DNA from: Thermomicrobiales bacterium
GTDB lineage: Bacteria; Chloroflexota; Chloroflexia; Thermomicrobiales; UBA6265
Reading direction: 5' to 3'
Length of the DNA stretch: 52,991 bases
Assembly: GCA_030447415.1 (NCBI GenBank)
Contig: JAUJOZ010000036.1
Coordinates: 1 to 52,991, forward strand
The position numbers and the translations under genes were made by a program. This document shows, piece by piece, positions 41,970 to 50,711 of the stretch (positions are counted from its first letter, which is position 1; every line of letters begins with the position of its first letter). The notes below the pieces were generated by a model. That model did not search any database. It saw nothing but the letters and a program-made list of their open reading frames with translations, and was not told where the DNA came from.

Positions 41970-42524
41970 TCAATCGGGGTGCCCGGAGGCCTCCGGCGGC
42001 GCGCCTAGCCAGCCCCTGCTCAGGCCGGCGTCACGAAGCTGGTCGGCGCCGACATTGCGCGCAAGGACGGCAAGGCCGGCCAGGTGTGCCTGCAAGCCCG
42101 CGGTGCTCGCGCAGCAATCGACCAGTACCGTCGGCTTGATGCCGAGGTCAAAGACGTCCATCGCCACCTTGAGGACGCACATGTCGGTGTCAATGCCGAC
42201 CACCGTCACCCCGCCGGGTCGGAGGTCGCGCAGGCAGGACGCCAACGCGTCCGAGATCCCCGTGTAGCCCCGCTTGGTGAAGACTCGATCCGGCGCCGCC
42301 CAGCGCGCCAGCTCGGGCGCCAGGTCGGTCTCCGGCGGGTGTTCGCAGGCGTGCCAGTCGAGGAACCGGTGGTAGGGCCCACCCGCCACGTTGACGAAGC
42401 AGGTGAAGAGGATTGGGTCGTGATTGCCTCGCTCGATCAACCGTGCGATGCGCGTCGGCACATGGTTCGTGAACCGGTTGAGGAACCCCCGCTGGACGTC
42501 GACGACGAGCAACGGCTCGGTCAT
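41970..42524 (-). CDS. isochorismatase-like cysteine hydrolase
   Basis: A 184-residue protein. The catalytic Asp is in LLVVDVQRGF (residue about 8), the Lys in VFTKRGYTGIS, and the Cys in VVGIDTDMCVLKVAMD, so the Asp-Lys-Cys triad of the isochorismatase/nicotinamidase superfamily is complete. GITP-type flanking sequence for nicotinamide is not evident, so the substrate is left open. ATG 42524 follows GGAGG by 8 nt, which fixes the start. It is divergent from the methyltransferase gene. Confidence 0.85.
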   Translation of the reverse strand: MTEPLLVVDVQRGFLNRFTNHVPTRIARLIERGNHDPILFTCFVNVAGGPYHRFLDWHACEHPPETDLAPELARWAAPDRVFTKRGYTGISDALASCLRDLRPGGVTVVGIDTDMCVLKVAMDVFDLGIKPTVLVDCCASTAGLQAHLAGLAVLARNVGADQLRDAGLSRGWLGAPPEASGHPD

Positions 42525-42719
42525 CCGCGCTGCCTCCTTTCCGCGGCGCGCTCCGCACGATTCGGACCGGCCGCGGAGCGGCCGGGATGGGGTTGTGCGC
42601 CGCTCCGAGACGGCCGTAGCCTGACCCGTGGGGTATTGAGCCGGGGAGCGCGGCTCCGCTGCGGCCGCTGGTGACGATGCCCGGCGTGTCGCCCCGTCGG
42701 TTGATGGGAGTCCGCCGCC

Positions 42720-43349
42720 GTGCCGAGATCCGACGCTCAAACCCGGGCCTTGTTTGACCGCTGGGCCGCGACGTACGACGACGTCCAGAGCGGTGACGGT
42801 CCGCTCGCCGGCTACGCAGCGAGTCTGCGGGAAGCGGCGGCCATGCTGCCAGTCGGCGCCGGCGCTCACGTGCTGGACATCGGCATCGGGACGGGCGCAT
42901 TCGCCGCGCTCATCGCCGGGCGCGGTGCCCTGATCTCGGTGCTCGACGTTTCCGAGGGGATGCTGGCCGCGGGCCGGGCGGCGCGGGCCGCGTGTGCGCT
43001 GGCCCTCGGGTCGTTCACCCCGATTCCGTATCCTGACGAACGGTTCGACGCGGTCATCTCCAGCTTCGCCTTCCACGAGGTCGCGTCGTCGTCCCGACCC
43101 AATGCCTGCGCCGAGATCGCGCGCGTCCTGCGCCGGGGCGGCATCGTCTGCCTGCTCGACATCGTGTTCGCGTCGACGGCGGCAACCGCGGACGCCCGGC
43201 GTGCGTTCGGTGTGTCCTGGGACGACGACGAGGACTACGCGCTGGTCGCCGACCTTGACACGCTCTTGCGCCAAGCCAGTTTCGCCGACCTGTCCTGGCG
43301 ACACACCGCGCCGTGCCACTGGGTCGTGGTCGGTCGTCGCTCTCGTTGA
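42720..43349 (+). CDS. class I SAM-dependent methyltransferase
   Basis: A 209-residue protein. FDRWAATYDDVQ near the start and motif I HVLDIGIGTGAFAALIAG (about 50-67) bind S-adenosylmethionine. Motif II is ISVLDVSEGMLAAGR. Motif III-like FDAVISSFAFHEVA and RVLRRGGIVCLLDIVF follow. The family resembles UbiE/YcgJ-type small-molecule methyltransferases. GTG 42720 is the first start in the frame and precedes the conserved FDRW region. The substrate is unknown. Confidence 0.85.
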   Translation: MPRSDAQTRALFDRWAATYDDVQSGDGPLAGYAASLREAAAMLPVGAGAHVLDIGIGTGAFAALIAGRGALISVLDVSEGMLAAGRAARAACALALGSFTPIPYPDERFDAVISSFAFHEVASSSRPNACAEIARVLRRGGIVCLLDIVFASTAATADARRAFGVSWDDDEDYALVADLDTLLRQASFADLSWRHTAPCHWVVVGRRSR

Positions 43350-43676
43350 CGACGGGCTGCGCCGCGCCGCGTCGGCGAGCTCCGAGTGGCCCCGGCGTGG
43401 GACCGTGAACGAGGGGTGATCCCCGTTCTGCCCAATCCGAGACGGGCCGCCGGGCGTAAGCACCGACATGGGCGTTGAACCAAGGGACCCGATGGGGACG
43501 GTGCCCGTCCGGTAACTGCTATACTTCGCCCTCTACACACCTTTTGCCCCTCCCTGAGGCGGGTGCGGCGCCGAACGGCGACCCCGGCTCGGGACGGGTT
43601 CTTTTTCTCAACCTCCTTCCTTCCGGTAGCACAACGGGCAGCCGAGCGACGCACTCCCTGATCAGGGGACGGCGCC
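43350..43676. other. leader region of the VWA cluster with an extended -10 promoter
   Basis: The sequence TGCTATACT (43517-43525) is an extended -10 element (TGn plus TATACT), so transcription of the cluster may begin near 43532. The leader before ATG 43677 is about 145 nt and includes a GC-rich stretch followed by TTCTTTTTCT near 43600. No other coding frame is recognised. Confidence 0.45.
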
Positions 43677-45225
43677 ATGGGACCACCAATCCGACGTGGG
43701 AATCGGCGCTCCGGCGCCGCCGGCGGGCCGGCGGCCTGGCACCCCCGCGCGTTGACCGGGACCCGGATTGTGCCGGGATTGTTGGCGTGCCTGCCACTCC
43801 TCCTCGCTCTCCTTGGTCGACCGGCGAGCGCTCGGGCGGCGTTGCCGGAGCCACTTTCGGGCCGCCGCCGGGGTATGCGACCCGCGAAACACCCCACTAC
43901 CGCTTCTTCGTCCAGGCCAACGACCGGATGGACGCGGTTGCCTTCCGCGCCGCCTATGGCGAGACGACGGAGCGCGGCTTCGCCGAGTTGGCCGCGGTCT
44001 TCGGCGCCGTCCCCCGAGCAAGATCATCGTCCTCGTCCACGCGGACGAGACGGTCTTTCGCGAGGCGGCCGCGGCGCTTGACCGCCCGGAGCCGACCGCT
44101 GCTGGTGCCCTCGTGGCGACCGACCGCGCCGCCAACACGATCCACCTGGCGCTGCCTCGCCTGCTCACCGGCTCGGCGCTGGAAGCGGAGAACGCGTTGC
44201 GCCATGCCACGGCCCACCTGATGGTCGCCGTCGCGACCGATCAGCGGGCGCCGCGGGGTATCGACGAGGGGATTGCGCAATATGTGGAGCGCCCGGTCAA
44301 CCCCAGGCTGGCGCGGATCGCGGCGCTCCTCCAGAACGCGAGCCAGCGTGGCGACCTCCCGTCCTGGTCGGACCTCAACCGGCCGCAGCCGCGGGTTCAG
44401 GATGCGGATCTGGCCGCCGCCGAGGCTTACGCTGTGGTCGCCTTCCTCATCGACCGGTATGGGCTGCGCGAGTTCCAGCGCTTCCTCGTCGCCCTCGGTA
44501 CGGAGCCCGATTGGCGGGTCGCGATGCGCTCGGTCTACGAACGCGCACCCGACGAGATCGAGCGCCAATGGCAGGACAGCCTCCCTCGCTGGCTCGCCGG
44601 CGGGTGGCGAGTCAACCTCGTCGCCGCCTTCGACCTCCGGCCGGCCGTCGACCTGCTCGCCAAGGCTCACTACGCCGCGGCCAAGGAGGCGCTCGACGAC
44701 TCGCAGCGGCTGGCAACGGAGCTTGGCGACGAGGCGCGATTGGCCGAGGTCAAGGCGCTGCTCGCCCAGGCCGACACTGGGCTCCAGGCGGAGGCGCTCA
44801 TGGGGCAGGTCCAACAGGCGCTGGAGCGGCACACGTACGATCGGGCACACTCGCTGCTGGACCAGGCGCGCCAGCAGTACGACCGACTCCCTGCCGAGCA
44901 GCGCCCGATGGGGAGCCTTGAGACCTATGACCGGTTAACACGAGCGGGGGTTCAGGCCGCGCTCGACCTCGATGAAGCGAGCCGGCTCGCCAACAGCTGG
45001 GCCGATTACCCCGAGGCCCGCGCCGCGGCGGTCGACGCCGGCACCGCCTTCGCCCAGCTCGGGGACGAGGAGATGGCCCAACGGGCGCGGACCATCCTGG
45101 ACGACCTTGACGCCCGCCAGCGCCGCCTCGTGCTCATGCTCGCGGCCCTCGCCGCGCTAACGATCGCGTGGCTGGCCCTCTGGCTCTGGGCTCGCGGTCC
45201 GGCCGAACTCGATTGGACGGGATAG
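43677..45225 (+). CDS. membrane-anchored peptidase-MA-like protein lacking the catalytic Glu; two frameshifts
   Basis: Joined across two frame changes it makes about 515 residues. The first frame (ATG 43677) gives a signal peptide, RIVPGLLACLPLLLALLGRP. After a shift near 43860 it reads GPPPGYATRETPHYRFFVQ, the usual entry to peptidase-MA-like domains. After a second shift near 44013 (a C-run) it reads SKIIVLVHADETVFREA. The expected zinc motif HExxH appears as HATAH (44203-44217), so the catalytic Glu is Ala; the downstream GIDEGIAQYVE is kept. A helical repeat region resembling TPR follows (about 300-470), then the membrane anchor LMLAALAALTIAWLALWLW. It is the first gene of the VWA cluster. 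It is probably an inactive scaffold. Confidence 0.72.
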
Positions 45226-45237
45226 CGACGAGTCGTG

Positions 45238-45335
45238 AGCCATCAGCGATCAGCCGGCTCTCGATCGACGCGCCGGAAGGAAGGACCAATGGACGTTGGT
45301 GCCGCTGCACCGCCCACAACTGACCGCTGATGGCT
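45238..45335. repeat. imperfect inverted repeat in the VWA-cluster spacer
   Basis: AGCCATCAGCGATCAG (45238-45253) and the reverse complement of 45320-45335 agree at 15 of 16 positions. The right arm contains the ATG at 45330 used as the start of the next gene. A similar palindrome made of different words lies in the spacer at 20786-20904. Confidence 0.55.
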
Positions 45336-47309
45336 GATAGCTTGCTGGTGCGCTCCCGCGCGGTGGTGGCCCCCGGTCGATTCGTCCGGCGGCTGCCGAG
45401 CCGCCCGATGCCCTGGCCGCTCCTGTGGCGTATCGTGTGGACCCCCTTCTGGGTCGGCTCGGACGTCCCCCCACCCGCCCTCCCCGCGCGGGAGCCGGCT
45501 CTCCCCGCGGCGGTCGGCCTCGCCGGCGTCCAGGTGGCTCGCACGCTCGATCGTCTCGCCCGCCGGGTCTGGCTCCAGCGCGTTCTTCACATCCTGGTTC
45601 GCGCCGCCTGGCTTGGCCCGGCCGTCGGCTGCGCCTGGCTTGCCGTCGAGCTCCTTGGCGGGCCGGCGTTGGATGTCGACCGCCTCATTGGCGTGGCCGC
45701 CGTGTTCGGCGCGCTGGGGGTCGTCTTTGCCGCCCTCGCCCGACCGACGCGCAGGCAGGTGGCGCGAATGCTGGACCGCTCCTTCGGCCTCCAGGAGCGG
45801 ATGGTGACCGCGGTCGGCAACCTGGGCCTGGCAGTACCACGGGAGGGCGAGCGAGCCCCGGTTATCTACCTCCAGATGGCCGACGCCGCAAACGTCGTCG
45901 CGGAGGCGCGTCGCCACCGAGCGTTCGCGCTCCGGCCCCCGGTCCGCGAGCTCGTGCTGACGGTTGCGTGCGGACTGCTGATGGCAGCGCTCTTCTTCCT
46001 GCGCGGCGTGGGCGGGGACATCCCGGCGGTGGCGGCGGGGGCGGTACCGGTCTTCACGCCGGCGGTGGACCGGCCGCCGGAACCGGTCGTAGAAACCGTC
46101 GCCCCGGCCGCGGAGATGACCGATGTGCCGAGTACGGAGGAGGTGCGCCGGCGGGCCGAGCGCTCGAACCAGGCGCAGCGTGATCTCCAAGCGCTCAGTC
46201 ACGCCCTGAGCGACCACGCCGTCACCCGCGACGCCGCCGAGGCGATCCAACGTGGGGAGTACGCAACCGCCGCTGACCAGCTCCGCGCCACAGCCGACAA
46301 CGCCGACCAGCTTTCCGAGGCGGCGCGCCAGGAACTGGCCAACGACCTGGATCTGGCCACGACCGAGATGTCGTCGGAGAGCGGGGACCTGTCGCAGGCG
46401 GCCCAGGCGGCGGCGGCCGGGCTGCGGGAAGGAAACGAGGCAGCCCAAGAGGGCGTGCGCCAGCTCGGCGACGCCGTCGAGGAGACCGGGAGCGAGATTG
46501 CCTCGCAGGAGGAGCTGGCCGACCAGATGCGTCAGGCCCAGGCCGCCGAGGCGCAGCAGGGCGGGTCGGACGCGCAGCCGGGCGACGCAGGACAACAGCG
46601 CGACGGAGCGGGCCAGCGGACCGGAAGCCAGGACGAGCGCTCCGCCGGCCAGTCGGGCGAGGCAGGCGAAGGCGCCGACGCGGAGCCGGGTGAGTCCGGC
46701 GCCGAGGGTGCACCCTCCGAGGGCGACGAGGGCGCGCCGAGCCAGAATCAGGCGCCAGGCCAGCGCCGAGGCGGCGAGAACGGGGAAGGCCAGGGCGGTG
46801 AACAGGCGGGCGAGCGCGGCGAAGGCGAAGGCCAGCCGGGCGGCCAGGGCGGCCAGCCGGGCGACGACCCTCGGCAAGGCGGCGAGGCCTCCGGCGAGGG
46901 CGAGCGCTCCCAGGCGGGCGGCGGCGCCGGCACCGGCCGTGCCGAGTCGGGCGCCGAGGACGGCCAAGCGGGCCAGGCCGGCGAAGGTGGGGAGGAGGCA
47001 GGACAGGGCGTCCCGGCCGAGCAGCGGGTGACCGAGGGCGAGGGCCAGGGTGGCGCCGGGCAGGAGACCGACGACGCGGCCGACGTGACCCAGGCGATCG
47101 AGTTGCCGCGCGCCGAGTCCGGGGAGGGCGTTCAGACGAGCAACGACGCCGGATCGTCCAGTCTCGGCTCCGGCAGCGGGGTGACCGCCGGCAATGGCAC
47201 CGCCGTCCAGGGCGAGGTCGGCGACTCGGGCCCCGACAGCAACCGCGTGCCCGCTGAGTACCGCTCCCTGGTCGAGCGCTACTTTTCCGACCCAGGAACC
47301 AACCCGTGA
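45330..47309 (+). CDS. membrane protein with a coiled coil and a very long Gly/Gln/Glu-rich tail (DUF4175-like layout)
   Basis: A 659-residue protein. Hydrophobic helices occur at about 88-110 (WLGPAVGCAWLAVELL), 117-137 (LIGVAAVFGALGVVFAAL) and 208-226 (LVLTVACGLLMAALFFL). Between them lies a soluble region with RRQVARMLDRSFGLQERMVTA. Residues about 265-395 are helical and charged (RRRAERSNQAQRDLQALSHA), probably coiled coil. Residues about 405-600 are almost entirely Gly, Gln, Glu, Ser, Asp and Arg. The end, EYRSLVERYFSD, is a compact helix like that found at the end of DUF4175-type proteins. The start is uncertain: ATG 45330 lies in a repeat arm and ATG 45408 is an alternative. It probably works with the DUF58 and VWA proteins. 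Confidence 0.7.
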   Translation: MADSLLVRSRAVVAPGRFVRRLPSRPMPWPLLWRIVWTPFWVGSDVPPPALPAREPALPAAVGLAGVQVARTLDRLARRVWLQRVLHILVRAAWLGPAVGCAWLAVELLGGPALDVDRLIGVAAVFGALGVVFAALARPTRRQVARMLDRSFGLQERMVTAVGNLGLAVPREGERAPVIYLQMADAANVVAEARRHRAFALRPPVRELVLTVACGLLMAALFFLRGVGGDIPAVAAGAVPVFTPAVDRPPEPVVETVAPAAEMTDVPSTEEVRRRAERSNQAQRDLQALSHALSDHAVTRDAAEAIQRGEYATAADQLRATADNADQLSEAARQELANDLDLATTEMSSESGDLSQAAQAAAAGLREGNEAAQEGVRQLGDAVEETGSEIASQEELADQMRQAQAAEAQQGGSDAQPGDAGQQRDGAGQRTGSQDERSAGQSGEAGEGADAEPGESGAEGAPSEGDEGAPSQNQAPGQRRGGENGEGQGGEQAGERGEGEGQPGGQGGQPGDDPRQGGEASGEGERSQAGGGAGTGRAESGAEDGQAGQAGEGGEEAGQGVPAEQRVTEGEGQGGAGQETDDAADVTQAIELPRAESGEGVQTSNDAGSSSLGSGSGVTAGNGTAVQGEVGDSGPDSNRVPAEYRSLVERYFSDPGTNP

Positions 47310-47518
47310 GTGGACGCGATCTCATCATCGTGGCACGGCCGAATCGGTGTGATCACGATGCGCGGGCCGGTGCTGGGCAGACCCGGGGGACGGCCGCGAT
47401 GGCGGCCCGCGGGGTGCCGTTCACGGCGTCGCCATCCCAGAACCGGCGCGGGCGTCTCGACAGTCATGTCCGGTCGGTTGTCGCCGCCGACGCCGCGACG
47501 CGGGAGGAGCAACCCTGA
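47306..47518 (+). CDS. 70-residue candidate gene tiling between two cluster genes
   Basis: GTG 47306 overlaps the stop of the preceding gene by 4 nt (GTGA), and the TGA at 47516-47518 overlaps the ATG of DUF58 (TGATG). The frame therefore fits the gap exactly. The product SGRDLIIVARPNRCDHDARA and onward is Arg/Ala-rich with no known motif. In related clusters a MoxR ATPase gene often stands before DUF58; I see no trace of MoxR motifs in it. It could be a small coupled gene or an accident of a high-GC spacer. Confidence 0.35.
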   Translation: MSGRDLIIVARPNRCDHDARAGAGQTRGTAAMAARGVPFTASPSQNRRGRLDSHVRSVVAADAATREEQP

Positions 47519-48564
47519 TGCGCCTCCCCTTCTCCTTGCCGCCCCTGCCTTCGCCAGGACGCGTCCTGCCGGCCGGTGTCCTCCGGCCCGGCAGCCGCCG
47601 GGTCCAGCCGGTGTCGACCCGGCCGGCCGGGGGGAACGAGACCGACCCGCTCTTCGACGAGGCGCTGCTGGCGCGACTCCGGCGGCTGGTTCTGCTCTCG
47701 GGCCGGGCAGTAACTGAGGGACTGGCCGGCGAGCACCGCTCACGGCGCCGAGGCGCGTCGCCCGAGTTCGCCGACTTCAAGAGCTACAGCCAGGGCGACG
47801 ACTTCCGGCGCATCGACTGGAACACCTACGCCCGGCTCGACGGCCTCTTTGTCCGTCTGAGCGAGGTGACGACCGAGCTCACCGTCCATGTCCTGCTCGA
47901 CGCCAGTAACTCGATGGACTGGCGCGCCGGCGATCGCGTGCCGACCAAGTTTGTCTACGCTCGCCGCGTGGCGGGGGCGCTCGGCTACGTCGCGCTCTGG
48001 CACTTTGATCGGGTTGTCGTCGCCCCGTTCGGTGAGGAATTGGCGCCCCCCTTCGGACCGACCCAGGGTCGGGCCCAGATTGTCCCCCTGCTGCGCTATC
48101 TCGAAAGCCTCCGCTCCTTGGGGCGGACCGACTTGCCGGCGGCCCTCGACCGCTACGTGCGCGCCCGCCGCCGCCCGGGGCTCCTCATCCTCGTGTCCGA
48201 CCTCCTTTCCGGCGACCCGGGCGACATTCGCGAGAGCCTGCGTACCCTGCGGTCTCGCGGCTGGCAGACCGTCGTCGTCCACCTCCTGGACGAGGCCGAA
48301 CTGGCGCCCGCGGCCTTGACCGGTGATGTGGTCGGCGACCGGCCCCAACCGACGGAGCTGCTGGAGGTGGAAACGGGGGAGCGGTTGCGCTTGACGCCGA
48401 CCAAACCTGTCCTCCTCCGCTACCAGGCCGCGGTCGACGCGTGGCTGACGGAGGTCGAGGCCGCCTGCGCTGATGAGCGTGTGGAGTACGTCCGCCTCCT
48501 AACGGCCTGGCCGTTTGACACGCTCGTCCTGCGCTTGCTGCACCAGCATGGGGTGGTGGCGTGA
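47518..48564 (+). CDS. DUF58 domain-containing protein
   Basis: A 348-residue soluble protein. The core hallmark is FKSYSQGDDFRRIDWNTYAR followed by LDGLFVRLSEVTTELTVHVLLD, and a MIDAS-like DASNSM sequence (about 125-130) as in VWA folds. LLILVSDLLSGDPGDI is the following strand. The first 35 residues are Pro-rich and variable. DUF58 proteins accompany MoxR-type AAA+ ATPases and VWA proteins and are thought to be adaptors in membrane or metalloprotein maturation systems. GGAGGAG lies 8-9 nt before ATG 47518. The stop overlaps the following GTG by 4 nt (GTGA). Confidence 0.92.
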   Translation: MRLPFSLPPLPSPGRVLPAGVLRPGSRRVQPVSTRPAGGNETDPLFDEALLARLRRLVLLSGRAVTEGLAGEHRSRRRGASPEFADFKSYSQGDDFRRIDWNTYARLDGLFVRLSEVTTELTVHVLLDASNSMDWRAGDRVPTKFVYARRVAGALGYVALWHFDRVVVAPFGEELAPPFGPTQGRAQIVPLLRYLESLRSLGRTDLPAALDRYVRARRRPGLLILVSDLLSGDPGDIRESLRTLRSRGWQTVVVHLLDEAELAPAALTGDVVGDRPQPTELLEVETGERLRLTPTKPVLLRYQAAVDAWLTEVEAACADERVEYVRLLTAWPFDTLVLRLLHQHGVVA

Positions 48565-50624
48565 GTGGGCTGCAGTTGTTGGCACCGCTGGGCTTGCTCG
48601 GCCTGCTCGCCGTGCCTCTCGTGGTCCTGCTCCACATGCGGCACACCACCCCGCTGGTGCGCCCCGTGCCGACGCTGCGGTTTTGGGCGGCGGCCCAGCC
48701 GGAGCAGACGGAGCGGACCCGCCTTCGCCGACCGCCCCTGTCGCTCCTCCTGCTGCTCCACCTCCTCATCGTTGCGCTGATTGCCGTCGCCCTCGCCCGC
48801 CCCGCGGCGGCGCGCGCGTGGGGAAACCTCGGCCTGCGCACCGAGCCGCGCCACCTCATCGTCCTCCTTGACGGCTCCACCAGCATGGCCGCGGTTGACA
48901 CCGCTTCCGGGCGCACCCGCTTCGAGGAGGCCCGCGACCGCGCACGCGAGCGGCTGGCCGAGTTGCGCGAGGGCGATGTCGCCACCGTCCTCCTCCTCGG
49001 GACGCGAACGGAGACCCTGGAAGCAACCGACGCGGCCGCCCTCGCCGCACTGCGTGATCGCCTGGAGGACGTGGCACCGCCCGGCGGCCGGGCCGACCTG
49101 AACGAGGCACTCGACCTGAGTAAAGACCTCCTCCTCCCCGGACTGGAGGATCGCGTCCTGCTGATCAGCGACGGCGCCCTCTCGGCCGACCCGGGCGTGG
49201 TCGCCGGGGTTGGGGCGCCAATCGAGCTGGCGCGGGTAGGCGCCGGCGCGGGCGCCGCATCCGCCAATCTCGCCATCACTGACCTCGCCGCGCGCGCCGC
49301 CCCCGGTACGCCGGATCAGGCGCTGCTCTACGTCCGCCTCTTCAACTTCGCCGACGAGACGGTGACGGCGCCGGTGGTCCTCCTCGCCGACGGCATCGAG
49401 GCGGGACGGCGGGAAGAAACGCTGGCGCCGGGCCAGGCGGTCGAATTGAGCTGGCCGGCCCCGCCGGGAACGCGCGACGTCACGGTTGCGGTGGAGGTCG
49501 ACGATGCGCTGTCAGCCGACGACACGGCCTCGCTGGTCCTGCGCCAGGCCGACGAGGCCGACCTCGGGCTCCGTGTCCTCCTCGTCTCCGACACGTCCAC
49601 CACGCTGCGGCGCGCGCTCGAGGCGCTAGCCGGCGCCGAGGTGACAGTCGAGCCGAGCGACGCCCCCGTCACCGGTGCCACCCGCGATGGGTACGACTTG
49701 GTTGTCTACGAGAACGTCGCGCCGCCGGCCGACGCCCTGCCCAACGCGCCCCTGCTCGTCGTCCACCCACTGCCCGGTGACCTCTTCTCCAGCCAGGGCA
49801 CGATGCCGCGGCCGACCATTACCCATTTCCGTGTCCAGGATCCCCTCCTGCGCGGCGTCGATCTCGCCGGAGTGACCTTCGGCGAAACGCCGGTCTACGC
49901 CCTGGATGGCACCCAGACCGAGTTGGTCGGCGCCGAGGACGGACCACTGCTCTTCCGGGGCGAACTGCAGGGGCGACCGTTGGTTGTCCTCGCATTCGAT
50001 CTCGCCCAGTCGAACCTACCGAGCCGCGTTGCCTTCCCGATCCTGATCGGCAACATCGCTGCGACACTCGCCCCGAGCTCCCTCCCCGCCGCCATCCCGC
50101 TCGGCGACCCGCTCGTCTATCGACCCCGCGCCGGCACTGCGACCGTGCGGGTCGTCCCTCCCGAAGGCGAGGCCGTCGACCTGGCACTCGCCGCCGACGG
50201 CACCGCGCCCGGAGAACCGGTCGACGCCGCGTCCGTGGACCAGGACCCGGCGGCGGGCGCCGCTGGGAACGCGGACCGGCTGCGAGAGATCGCCTTCGCC
50301 GACACAGGCCGGCCCGGCGAGTACCGGGTAACTGAGCTCGACGCGGCGGGTGCCGAACGCGGCGGCGGCCGCTTCGTGGTGAACGCCGGCCACGTCACCG
50401 AGTCCGACCTCCGCGCCCGGGCGGAGTTGCCCGTGGTACTTGCCACGGCACGGGCGGGTGCCGGGGGGGGCAGCCGGACCAACCTGGCTGACCTCTGGCC
50501 GTTGCTCGCCGCGGCGGCCCTCGCCGCTTTAGCCCTGGAGTGGCTCGTCCTGCTCGTGCCGCGCCGAGTGTTCGGCCGCCGGCCTTTCATGGGCCATCGG
50601 CCGGCGGCGGTTGGTCACCGATGA
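48561..50624 (+). CDS. BatA-type VWA membrane protein
   Basis: A 687-residue protein. The N-terminal BatA segment has two helices (LLGLLAVPLVVLLHM and LSLLLLLHLLIVALIAVALA) around a conserved VPTLRFW loop. A VWA domain follows with MIDAS DGSTSM (about 108-113) and VLLISDGALS. Beta-rich sections with YVRLFNFADETVTAPVVLLA and REETLAPGQAVELSW resemble CARDB or Ig-like folds, and a region with RVLLVSDTSTTLRRALEAL and DLVVYENVAPP is a glutamine-amidotransferase-like domain. The C-terminus has the helix LLAAAALAALALEWLVLLVP. GTG 48561 is fixed by the 4-nt overlap with DUF58. The protein probably displays its VWA domain on the membrane as a partner for the cluster. Confidence 0.9.
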   Translation: MSGLQLLAPLGLLGLLAVPLVVLLHMRHTTPLVRPVPTLRFWAAAQPEQTERTRLRRPPLSLLLLLHLLIVALIAVALARPAAARAWGNLGLRTEPRHLIVLLDGSTSMAAVDTASGRTRFEEARDRARERLAELREGDVATVLLLGTRTETLEATDAAALAALRDRLEDVAPPGGRADLNEALDLSKDLLLPGLEDRVLLISDGALSADPGVVAGVGAPIELARVGAGAGAASANLAITDLAARAAPGTPDQALLYVRLFNFADETVTAPVVLLADGIEAGRREETLAPGQAVELSWPAPPGTRDVTVAVEVDDALSADDTASLVLRQADEADLGLRVLLVSDTSTTLRRALEALAGAEVTVEPSDAPVTGATRDGYDLVVYENVAPPADALPNAPLLVVHPLPGDLFSSQGTMPRPTITHFRVQDPLLRGVDLAGVTFGETPVYALDGTQTELVGAEDGPLLFRGELQGRPLVVLAFDLAQSNLPSRVAFPILIGNIAATLAPSSLPAAIPLGDPLVYRPRAGTATVRVVPPEGEAVDLALAADGTAPGEPVDAASVDQDPAAGAAGNADRLREIAFADTGRPGEYRVTELDAAGAERGGGRFVVNAGHVTESDLRARAELPVVLATARAGAGGGSRTNLADLWPLLAAAALAALALEWLVLLVPRRVFGRRPFMGHRPAAVGHR

Positions 50625-50711
50625 CCAGCAATGGGACAGCCTTGATGGCGTCGCCGCGCTCGAACGCTTTCACTATCGAGCCGACGGCTAAGCGCGGAAA
50701 GCTGGTTGCTC

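Noticed and set aside
41539..42267. Plus-strand open frame of 242 codons across the transposase relic and isochorismatase-like gene
   Set aside because: Most of it is antisense to the isochorismatase-like gene with a complete catalytic triad. The remainder shows no family.
43590..43625. Attenuator in the VWA-cluster leader
   Set aside because: A T-rich stretch follows a GC-rich segment, but I could not build a clean stem immediately before it.
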